The notes beneath the pieces are model-generated. The model made no database searches, had not been told where the DNA came from, and was given only the letters and a program-made list of their open reading frames with translations. This document shows positions 1 through 5,825 of a DNA stretch of 9,629 bases, piece after piece (the stretch's first letter is position 1; each line of letters begins with the position of its first letter). Position numbers and translations under genes: made by a program. The DNA is from Candidatus Omnitrophota bacterium (GTDB lineage: Bacteria > Omnitrophota > Koll11 > JAHIPI01), in NCBI GenBank assembly GCA_028718265.1, contig JAQUMG010000059.1, positions 1-9,629 of the forward strand, written 5' to 3'.

Positions 1-1
1 C

Positions 2-1303
2 CGAGCAGTACTTTCCCAGGATACAAAGGCCTACAAGCAGAACGTTGAAGAGATATTTACTAAGGCAAAAGAGCGGCTCGCTGAACTTGAAGTCAAGATA
101 GAAGAGGAAAAGCGTCTGGCAAGAGTTGAGGCGAAGGCTAAGCAGATTGCCGAGTTAGACTCTGAAGCTGAGTCATTGACGTCCAAAGGCGATTTTAAAA
201 AATCCAAGGAAATTTATGAGAAGATTTTAAGCATATCCGCAGGAGATCCCGATTTACAAGAATACATCGCGAAGGCGGATATAGAGGCGAAGCACGAAGA
301 AACGGAGAAACTGAGGCAGCAGAAAGAAGCCGATAAAGCTCTCCGTGAAAAATCCCTCGCCGATGAGAAACTAAAGAAAGAAGAAGCCCGCAGACAGGCA
401 GAGCTTGATAAGCAGAAACAAAAAGAAGCACTTGAAACTGCCCGCATGGAAAAGGAACGCCAGAAAGAACAGGCTGAGCTGGAAAAAGCCAGAGAGAAGG
501 AAGCCGGGCGCCAGGCAAAGCTTGATGCCGAAAGACAAAAGGAGGCCGAGAAAGAGGCCCGCCTGGAAAAAATAAAAGCCGATAAAGCTCTCCGTGAAAA
601 ATCCCTCGCCGATGAGAAACTAAAGAAAGAAGAAGCCCGCAGACAGGCAGAGCTTGATAAACGTGCCAAGATCGAGGCTGAAAAACAAGCCCGACTGGAA
701 AAATTGCGCCAGGCCAAGGAGGCCAAAAGCCGAGCCGAACTCGAACGCGCAAAAGCTAAGGAAGCCGAACGCCAGGCTGTCCTGGAAAAAGAGCAAGCGA
801 GAATAGAATTAGAAAAAAAGACTCGTCAAGAGGAAGAATTTCGCAAAGCGCGCGAAGACGAGGAAGAAAGATTGCGGAAAGCCAAGGAAAAGGCTAAGAA
901 AGAAGCAGATAGGCGTATTGCATTAGAGGAGGCCCGTAAAAAGGCAGGAGATGAGATGCAGCAGGCGTTAGAGGAAGATAAGCAACAAAAGGCGCGCGCT
1001 AAGGCTATCTCGGAACAAAAAGGGCTCGAAGAAGAGATGGAAAAAAGTGAAAACCTCGGAAAAACGGAAGAAGCCGCGGTCCTGACAGAAACAGAGCAAC
1101 AAAAACAGCTGCAAGTGACACAGGACATCCGTAACCTGAAAGGACAAGCAGACCAGTTATATAAAGATGGTCAGTACGAAGAAGCAGAAGCGCTATACAC
1201 CAAGGCCAGAGATATCGCTAAAGTAGCCAGAGAAGAGTTGACGAGAAAAAAGAAGGCAGAAAACGCCCGCCAGAGACTCGAAAAAGCCATAGAAGGTCAA
1301 TAG
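2..1303 (+). CDS. Partial TPR / charged coiled-coil (ER/K-rich) repeat protein, 5' end missing
   Basis: The reading frame is open from base 2 to the TAG at 1301-1303, giving 433 visible residues; the true start lies upstream of the window. A TTG at 176 is in frame but sits inside a continuing open frame with no ribosome site, so it is not taken as the start. Visible residues about 50-90 look like a TPR-type helix pair (SKGDFKKSKEIYEKIL). About 95-345 is extremely rich in Glu, Lys, Arg, Ala and Gln, with few hydrophobics and no Pro, as in a coiled coil or single long alpha helix. About 374-415 is a second TPR-like pair (ADQLYKDGQYEEAEALYTKA). No enzyme motif is seen. A role as a spacer or scaffold, possibly in the envelope as in TolA-like proteins, is only a guess. 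The N-terminus, including any signal peptide, is not visible. The gene appears to end its own unit, since a promoter follows. Confidence 0.85.
   Translation, partial: RAVLSQDTKAYKQNVEEIFTKAKERLAELEVKIEEEKRLARVEAKAKQIAELDSEAESLTSKGDFKKSKEIYEKILSISAGDPDLQEYIAKADIEAKHEETEKLRQQKEADKALREKSLADEKLKKEEARRQAELDKQKQKEALETARMEKERQKEQAELEKAREKEAGRQAKLDAERQKEAEKEARLEKIKADKALREKSLADEKLKKEEARRQAELDKRAKIEAEKQARLEKLRQAKEAKSRAELERAKAKEAERQAVLEKEQARIELEKKTRQEEEFRKAREDEEERLRKAKEKAKKEADRRIALEEARKKAGDEMQQALEEDKQQKARAKAISEQKGLEEEMEKSENLGKTEEAAVLTETEQQKQLQVTQDIRNLKGQADQLYKDGQYEEAEALYTKARDIAKVAREELTRKKKAENARQRLEKAIEGQ
327..411 (+). repeat. Exact direct repeat, copy 1 (85 bp)
   Basis: These 85 bases are identical to 576-660, with no mismatch found reading base by base. 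The flanks diverge at once: G326 versus A575, and G412 versus A661. The offset of 249 bp is 83 codons, so both copies encode the same residues (ADKALREKSLADEKLKKEEA and onward). Perfect identity at third codon positions points to a recent duplication or gene conversion, unlike the diverged 14-residue repeats around it. Confidence 0.95.
395..793 (+). repeat. Degenerate 14-residue (42-nt) helical repeats within the coiled-coil gene
   Basis: A motif close to QAxLEKxRxKEAxR recurs through the central helix: QAELDK, TARMEK, QAELEK, QAKLDA, EARLEK, QAELDK, QARLEK, RAELER and QAVLEK. Most neighbouring copies are 14 residues apart, with single steps of 11 and 15; the exact duplication at 576-660 interrupts the series. 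Fourteen residues is two heptads, which fits a coiled coil. The copies differ at the DNA level, so apart from the 85-bp duplication this is an old repeat. Confidence 0.7.
576..660 (+). repeat. Exact direct repeat, copy 2 (85 bp)
   Basis: This is the second copy of 327-411, in the same orientation and frame, 249 bp downstream. Recombination between the copies would remove or add exactly 83 codons without a frameshift, so the helix length could vary between strains. An assembly artefact is possible but less likely, because the intervening 164 bp is unique. Confidence 0.95.
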
Positions 1304-1325
1304 CCCCGCATCCGTAATCCGCGTT

Positions 1326-1355
1326 TTGACTTGACTTACATTATCCGATTATGAT
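1326..1355 (+). promoter_or_regulatory. Sigma70-type promoter for the LPS block, almost abutting the start codon
   Basis: TTGACT (1326-1331) and TATGAT (1350-1355) are separated by 18 bases, each one mismatch from consensus. A second, overlapping pair exists: TTGACT (1331-1336) with TAGCAT (1355-1360), also 18 bases apart. The first pair predicts a transcript start near 1362, only about 7 bases before the ATG at 1369, leaving a very short leader. No Shine-Dalgarno sequence is visible before that ATG. Confidence 0.6.
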
Positions 1356-1368
1356 AGCATAATGCTCT

Positions 1369-2298
1369 ATGAAACGTAAGCCATACCGGTTTTTTCTTTA
1401 TATTTTATTAGAATTTAGTAGTATAATAATATTAATATTACCGTATAGAGTAATTATTTTTTTGGCCGGTTTTTTCGGCAGGGTCGCATACTTTATTCTG
1501 CCAAAGTACAGAAATATAACCCTTGATAATCTACGGACAGCTTTTCGCGGAGAAAAAGAAGAGGCGGAGCTGAGGCGCATCGCTGTAGATGTTTTTAGAA
1601 ATATTGCGATAACGTCCGCTGAATGTATAAGTATGCGTAAGTTCAGCAGAGAGACGGTAAAACGTTTTATCAAAGAAGAAGATTACCGCTTCCTAAAAAA
1701 AATACATTCCCGCGGTAAAGGCGTTATTGCACTTCAAGGTCATTTAGGCAACTGGGAAATGTCCGCGGCGTGCGCTGTAGCCTACGGGCTCGATGTAAGT
1801 GTTATTGCTAAGAGAATATATTATCCTCCTTATAACAGATTTTTAGTTTCACTGCGGGAAAATAAGGGCGTCAGGGTTATTTATCGCGATGAACAGGGCG
1901 TCTTAAAAAAAACGCTGGCGGTATTAAAATCGGGTAACCTCCTGGGCATATTAGCAGACCAGGATGTCGCAAGCGTTAAAAGTGTGTTTGTTAATTTTTT
2001 CGGGCAGCCCACTTATACACCCGTAGGCCCCGTTGTTCTTGCTATGCTCTCAGGTGCTCCGATTGTATTATCTTATGCCATCCGCGAAAACGGAAAGCTA
2101 AGGTTTATTACAGAAGAACCGATATATGTCAGAAAAAGCGACAATAGAGACGCGGACATTTTAAAATATACGCAGCAGTGGTCGGACGCGCTGGAGAGAG
2201 TCATACGAAAGTATCCTGATCAGTGGGCGTGGATACATAAAAGATGGAAGACAAAACCCGTCTCTGCGCATCCGGACACCTCGTCATCAGAAATTTGA
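1369..2298 (+). CDS. lpxL: Lipid A biosynthesis acyltransferase, LpxL/HtrB family
   Basis: This 309-residue protein matches the usual length of the LpxL/HtrB/LpxM family, which adds a secondary acyl chain to lipid A at the cytoplasmic face of the inner membrane. Residues about 7-36 form a hydrophobic anchor. The catalytic HX4E motif is HLGNWE, with H125 and E130. Further family marks are ADQD (196-199), the FFGQPTYTPVGP segment (210-221) and the C-terminal YPDQWAWIHKRWK (282-294). The ATG at 1369 is the only sensible start, since the next Met is residue 89. It has no ribosome site and lies about 7 bases from the predicted transcript start. lptC follows after 8 bp and completes an LPS-export set. 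Which acyl chain or position it uses cannot be read from sequence, and lpxL versus lpxM is not decided. The first 100 bp is very AT-rich, probably from ATA/TTA codons in the anchor. Confidence 0.9.
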   Translation: MKRKPYRFFLYILLEFSSIIILILPYRVIIFLAGFFGRVAYFILPKYRNITLDNLRTAFRGEKEEAELRRIAVDVFRNIAITSAECISMRKFSRETVKRFIKEEDYRFLKKIHSRGKGVIALQGHLGNWEMSAACAVAYGLDVSVIAKRIYYPPYNRFLVSLRENKGVRVIYRDEQGVLKKTLAVLKSGNLLGILADQDVASVKSVFVNFFGQPTYTPVGPVVLAMLSGAPIVLSYAIRENGKLRFITEEPIYVRKSDNRDADILKYTQQWSDALERVIRKYPDQWAWIHKRWKTKPVSAHPDTSSSEI

Positions 2299-2306
2299 AA
2301 GGTTAA

Positions 2307-3215
2307 ATGAAAAAAGGTCATATTTTAGTTGCTATTATTCTGCTGGCTCTTATAGCAAGCGGTTGCGCAAAAAAACCCCAGGATAAGACTGTTAAGGGGG
2401 AAGCAGAGAAACCGGCAGTTGTTTCAAAAGATATCCCCGTAGTTCCTGGGGATGCCAAGACCGAAGTCAATGTCAGCGGGCTGGACAAGGAGCAGAAGAT
2501 ACTTTCTTTCGATATGACGGGGTTTACTAAAGACGGGCAGAGAAAATGGGCAATCAAGGGGGAATCGGCGGATATAGTGGCAGATACAGTTAAACTTAAC
2601 AACATAGAAGCAGATACCTATGACGCAGATAGAACGGTTACGCTGGAGGCTGATAGCGGGACGTATGATAAAGAGAGCGGCGCTGTTAAATTAGAAGAAA
2701 ATGTTGTCGTGACTACTTCTGACGGTATAAAACTTACAGCCGAATGGTTTGAATGGGATTCAAAGACCAATACGGTAAAAAGCGATTCTCTCGTTGAGGT
2801 CAGGAAGGACAATCTCTATGCTTCCGGCATCGGAGCGCAGGCAAGCGCTAATAGCAAAGAAGTCCAGCTGAACAAAGACGTGACGGTAAAACAGGACGAT
2901 ATGACCGTAACCTCGGCAGGTCCCCTGTATATAGATTATAGTAATCGTAAGGCATCGTTTACGGACAAAGTGAAAGTAATCGACCCCAGAGGCGAACTGA
3001 CTGCAGATCGTCTCGATATATTATTCAATACAGATTCCAAAAAGATGGAAGAAATTATTGCCTCGGGTAACGTGGAATTAAAAAGAGGAGACAATATCGC
3101 CAAGGGGCAGAAGATAATATATACTCCCGAGGACGGCAAGGCCATCCTTACGGGTAACCCTGAAATTTATATTTATTCTGAAAAGGATATGCAAAATGCA
3201 CTTGTTGGAAATTAA
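2307..3215 (+). CDS. lptC: LPS-export lipoprotein joining LptC-like and LptA/OstA-like regions
   Basis: The 302-residue product starts with a lipoprotein signal peptide: MKK, a hydrophobic run to I16, then lipobox ASGC with lipidated Cys20. Residues 21-60 are a Lys/Pro/Glu-rich linker. Residues about 64-178 resemble LptC, with FDMTGFTKDGQRKWAIKGES (69-88), then DTVKLNNIEA and LEADSGTYDKESGAVKLEENV repeats typical of the Lpt beta-jellyroll. Residues about 184-290 resemble LptA/OstA (KEVQLNKDVTV, ASFTDKVKVIDPRGELTADRLD, EEIIASGNVELKRGDNIAKG). Typical LptC and LptA are each about 190 residues, so this is long enough for one and a half to two such domains. LptC takes LPS from the inner-membrane LptBFG complex and LptA carries it across the periplasm. 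The ATG at 2307 has GAAAGG (2297-2302) just upstream. The gene overlaps lptB by 20 bp. lptF and lptG are not in the window. LptC-like identity is firm; that the tail does LptA's job is inference. Confidence 0.85.
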   Translation: MKKGHILVAIILLALIASGCAKKPQDKTVKGEAEKPAVVSKDIPVVPGDAKTEVNVSGLDKEQKILSFDMTGFTKDGQRKWAIKGESADIVADTVKLNNIEADTYDADRTVTLEADSGTYDKESGAVKLEENVVVTTSDGIKLTAEWFEWDSKTNTVKSDSLVEVRKDNLYASGIGAQASANSKEVQLNKDVTVKQDDMTVTSAGPLYIDYSNRKASFTDKVKVIDPRGELTADRLDILFNTDSKKMEEIIASGNVELKRGDNIAKGQKIIYTPEDGKAILTGNPEIYIYSEKDMQNALVGN

Positions 3216-3918
3216 AAATCTGTCAAAATCTTTCGGCGGCAGAAAAGTAGTAGACGGCACTGATCTTAATATAAAACATGGCGAGATTGTAGGGCTTTTG
3301 GGTCCCAACGGAGCCGGTAAGACCACCAGTTTCCACATGATTACGGGTTTAATAAAACCCGAATCCGGCAGCATATTTTTTGACGAGCAGAACATAACGT
3401 CTCTTTCCATGCATGACCGCTGCGCTAAAGGCATAGGATATCTTTCGCAGGAGCCGTCTATTTTCAGAAAGTTGTCCGTCGAAGATAATATTATGGCAAT
3501 ACTGGAAACTACTCCGATTCCCATGCGAGAAAGAAAAAAACGCCTTGAACTGCTGCTGGGCGAATTAAACATAACCCATCTCAGAAAGAATAAAGCATAT
3601 ACTCTTTCGGGAGGCGAACGCAGACGCCTCGAGATAACGCGCGCGCTTGTGACGAATCCCTTATTTGTTCTTTTGGACGAACCTTTCAGCGGCATAGACC
3701 CCATAGCGGTTTTTGAATGCCAGCAGATAATATCGGAACTCAAGGAAAGAGACATAGGGATTTTACTTACAGATCATAACGTCAGAGAGACGCTGGCAAT
3801 AACGGACAGGTCATACATAATGGCAGAAGGCAAGGTTCTGATATCCGGAACTGCCGAGGAATTGATAAGTTCGCCTACCGCAAGAGAAATATATTTAGGC
3901 GAACGATTCAAAATGTAA
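3196..3918 (+). CDS. lptB: LPS export ABC transporter ATP-binding protein LptB
   Basis: This 240-residue ATPase drives LPS extraction from the inner membrane with LptF and LptG. All ABC motifs are intact: Walker A GPNGAGKT (36-43), Q-loop Q85 in YLSQEPSIFRKLSVEDNI, signature LSGGE (137-141), Walker B FVLLDEP (157-163) with D161 and E162, D-loop SGIDP, and switch H194. The TDHNVRETL stretch (192-200) and the RKLSVEDNI segment are typical of LptB rather than of the related LivF/LivG amino-acid transporters. The start ATG (3196) lies inside the end of lptC, 20 bp before its stop, with AAGGA (3183-3187) 8 bases upstream, so translation is probably coupled. The C-terminal SPTAREIYLGERFKM is also LptB-like. 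Its membrane partners must be encoded elsewhere. Confidence 0.95.
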   Translation: MHLLEIKNLSKSFGGRKVVDGTDLNIKHGEIVGLLGPNGAGKTTSFHMITGLIKPESGSIFFDEQNITSLSMHDRCAKGIGYLSQEPSIFRKLSVEDNIMAILETTPIPMRERKKRLELLLGELNITHLRKNKAYTLSGGERRRLEITRALVTNPLFVLLDEPFSGIDPIAVFECQQIISELKERDIGILLTDHNVRETLAITDRSYIMAEGKVLISGTAEELISSPTAREIYLGERFKM

Positions 3919-3922
3919 AGGA
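3917..3922 (+). promoter_or_regulatory. Ribosome binding site supporting the GTG start of trigger factor
   Basis: AAAGGA begins inside the lptB stop region (TAA at 3916-3918) and lies 4 bases before the GTG at 3927. The spacing is short but this is the only purine-rich site. The next in-frame Met is residue 41, inside the conserved ribosome-binding domain, so the GTG is the start. lptB and tig are likely translated from one message. Confidence 0.6.
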
Positions 3923-3926
3923 AAAC

Positions 3927-5186
3927 GTGAAATATAAAGTTACGCAGAATGATAAAAAGCAGAAAGTAATACAAATACATATACCCAAAGAGATAGTTGC
4001 TGAAGAGCTTGAGAAAGTGTATTCAGAGATATCCAAGTCGGCATCAATGCCGGGTTTCAGGGCCGGCAAGGCGCCTTTAGACCTTATAAAAAAACGATAT
4101 CAAAAAGAAGCCCGCGAAGAAGTGACGAAGAACCTTATGTTCGATTCTTTTAATAAAGCCGTTACCGAGTCAAAAATAAATCTCCTTGGCTCGCCGGAGA
4201 TATCCGATTTTGAATTTACCGAAGAGAAAGGGATGTCGTATAACGCGACGGTAAACACGAGGCCCGAAATAAAAATAAAATCGTACAAGGGCCTGACGCT
4301 GAAAAAAACTGACACCGAAGTTAAGGATTCCGACGTTGACTCATATATAAACAGTATGAGAGAGATGAGTGCCAGATTCAAGACAAAAGAAGGTAAGGCA
4401 GTCAAAGGCGACTACCTTATTGCGGATATGGATTGTTATGTCGAAGGCAATTTTGTCGAGAAGAAAGAAGGCGCATGGCTTTATGTGGATGACGATGCCT
4501 ATATCCCCGGTAAAGTGCTTGAAGGCACAGGTGTAAATGACGAGAAGGATGTAGAAAAAGAACTTCCGGAGGGTTATTCCAGGAAAGAGCTCGCCGGGAA
4601 AAAGGCGAAGTTTCACATAAAGATCAAGGAAGTAAAAGAGAAGACATTGCCTGAGCTGAACGACGAATTTGCGGCGACGATGGGAAAATTTCATAATATG
4701 GCCGAGTTAAAAGAAGCCGTAAGAGAGAACCTGAAGCATCATAATAAGATTGAAGAAAGACGCAGTTTGGAGCATCAGGCGCTGGTTTTGCTGGATAAAT
4801 CGTCGACATTTGATGTGCCCCAGTCGATAGTTGACAGGCATCTTGAGCGGCTTTTAGAAGAAGCCAAAAAGAGGCTCCAGAAAGAAAATTATTCCGAAGA
4901 TGAGATTAAGGCCAAAGAAGGCGCCGTAAAGGAAAAATTAAAAGAAGATGCGCTTACGCAGGTGCGCTCTTATTTTATTCTCGATGAGATAGCAAGGCTG
5001 GAAAATATAAAGGTTACCGACGACGAAATAGAAGCCGCATTCGGCGAGATAGCCGGTTCTTCAGGACATTCCGCAGAAGACGTGAGAAAACATTATGAAG
5101 ATAATGATCTGGTAGATGATCTGGCTGTTGATATCAGGCAAAAAAAGGTTTTTGATTTGATTATAAATAATGCGAGTATAAGCTGA
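3927..5186 (+). CDS. tig: Trigger factor, ribosome-associated chaperone
   Basis: The 419-residue protein has the three-part layout of trigger factor. The ribosome-binding domain (1-about 115) carries the signature GFRAGKAP (43-50), which docks at the tunnel exit. The FKBP-type region spans about 150-240, and a helical C-terminal chaperone domain about 240-419, starting at the usual [10 protein letters not shown]. Length is slightly under the typical 430-450. The chaperone parts look normal. The prolyl isomerase region keeps the fold landmarks ([35 protein letters not shown]) but its active-site loop is unusual: the family's IPGF is IPGK here (I193-K196) and the DG/GG segment before it is replaced by [12 protein letters not shown]. 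Chaperone function is likely; isomerase activity is doubtful. It follows lptB by 8 bp and precedes clpP by 25 bp, a classic tig-clpP pairing. Confidence 0.95.
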   Translation: MKYKVTQNDKKQKVIQIHIPKEIVAEELEKVYSEISKSASMPGFRAGKAPLDLIKKRYQKEAREEVTKNLMFDSFNKAVTESKINLLGSPEISDFEFTEEKGMSYNATVNTRPEIKIKSYKGLTLKKTDTEVKDSDVDSYINSMREMSARFKTKEGKAVKGDYLIADMDCYVEGNFVEKKEGAWLYVDDDAYIPGKVLEGTGVNDEKDVEKELPEGYSRKELAGKKAKFHIKIKEVKEKTLPELNDEFAATMGKFHNMAELKEAVRENLKHHNKIEERRSLEHQALVLLDKSSTFDVPQSIVDRHLERLLEEAKKRLQKENYSEDEIKAKEGAVKEKLKEDALTQVRSYFILDEIARLENIKVTDDEIEAAFGEIAGSSGHSAEDVRKHYEDNDLVDDLAVDIRQKKVFDLIINNASIS

Positions 5187-5196
5187 TCATATCGCG

Positions 5197-5205
5197 AAAG
5201 GGGGA
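5197..5205 (+). promoter_or_regulatory. Strong ribosome binding site of clpP
   Basis: AAAGGGGGA sits about 7 bases before the ATG at 5212 and fixes that start. It lies in the 25-bp gap after tig. No convincing -35/-10 pair was seen in this gap, so clpP is probably read from an upstream promoter. Confidence 0.7.
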
Positions 5206-5211
5206 TTTTAT

Positions 5212-5796
5212 ATGAGTATATTGATACCGATGGTTGTAGAGCAGACGTGCAGGGTAGAGCGGGCATACGATATATATTCGCGTCTGCTGAAGGACAGGAT
5301 AGTGTTTATAGGTACGGTAATAGACGACAATGTTTCTAATATCGTTATCGCGCAATTATTGTTTTTGCAGATGGAAGACCCTGACAAGGACATCAGTATC
5401 TATATAAATACGCCGGGCGGCGCAGTTACGAGCGGTCTGGCAATTTACGATACTATGCAGTTCCTTAAGCCGAACGTATGTACATATTGCGTCGGGCAAG
5501 CGAGCAGCATGGGAGCGATTCTATTGGCAGCGGGAACGAAGGGAAAGAGGTACGCACTTCCGCACGCACGCATAATGATACATCAGCCCTGGGGCGGCAT
5601 ACAGGGAGTAGCGTCGGACATAAGTATCCATGCCAAAGAGATATTGAGCCTCAGGGACAGGATAAATGAAATACTGTCATCGCATACGGGGCAGAGTATC
5701 GAGAAGATAGCGAAGGATACCGACAGAGATTATTTCATGACCGCCGAAGAGGCCAAGGCCTATGGATTAGTGGATGAAGTCATAAGAAAGAAGTAA
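5212..5796 (+). CDS. clpP: ATP-dependent Clp protease proteolytic subunit ClpP
   Basis: This 194-residue serine peptidase forms the barrel that degrades proteins fed in by a Clp ATPase (ClpX, ClpA or ClpC). The catalytic triad is complete: S99 in GQASSMGA, H124 in MIHQP and D173 in DTDRDYF. The motifs INTPGG (65-70), the oxyanion-loop region, and [14 protein letters not shown] (177-190) match the family. Length is as expected for a form with almost no propeptide. The N-terminal axial-loop stretch reads [21 protein letters not shown], where most ClpPs have VEQTGRGER; the two Gly are replaced by C13 and V15. The gene lies 25 bp after tig and 29 bp before lon. The usual neighbour clpX is absent, so the ATPase partner is encoded elsewhere. 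Confidence 0.97.
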   Translation: MSILIPMVVEQTCRVERAYDIYSRLLKDRIVFIGTVIDDNVSNIVIAQLLFLQMEDPDKDISIYINTPGGAVTSGLAIYDTMQFLKPNVCTYCVGQASSMGAILLAAGTKGKRYALPHARIMIHQPWGGIQGVASDISIHAKEILSLRDRINEILSSHTGQSIEKIAKDTDRDYFMTAEEAKAYGLVDEVIRKK

Positions 5797-5825
5797 GACG
5801 GAGCGATTCGCCAGACGCCGACACA

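Noticed and set aside
176..178. TTG as the start of the coiled-coil gene
   Set aside because: The frame stays open to base 2 with coding-like Glu/Lys/Ala content and continuous helical sequence, so the gene extends beyond the window.
327..660. CRISPR-like or mobile-element repeat
   Set aside because: There are only two copies, both in frame within a coding region, without regular spacers, terminal inverted repeats or a transposase.
195..752. Long open frames on the minus strand, 185 and 170 codons, over the coiled-coil gene
   Set aside because: They mirror the biased GAA/AAA/GCC codons of the + strand gene. Their Ser/Phe/Leu-rich products match no family and have no ribosome site.
1301..1330. 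Terminator after the coiled-coil gene
   Set aside because: Only a 3-bp CGC/GCG pairing is possible before TTTT. It is too weak to call, though termination before the promoter at 1326 would make sense.
1389..1470. AT-rich island as a foreign insert or origin
   Set aside because: It codes for the hydrophobic anchor of the acyltransferase using ATA, TTA and TTT codons. The frame is intact and no DnaA-box-like cluster was seen.
5139..5167. Promoter before clpP using TATAAA (5162-5167)
   Set aside because: No -35-like hexamer occurs at 16-18 bases upstream (the area is an A-run), and it lies inside the tig coding end.
5478..5669. 63-codon + strand open frame inside clpP
   Set aside because: It lies in another frame across the ClpP catalytic region, is low in hydrophobic residues and has no ribosome site.
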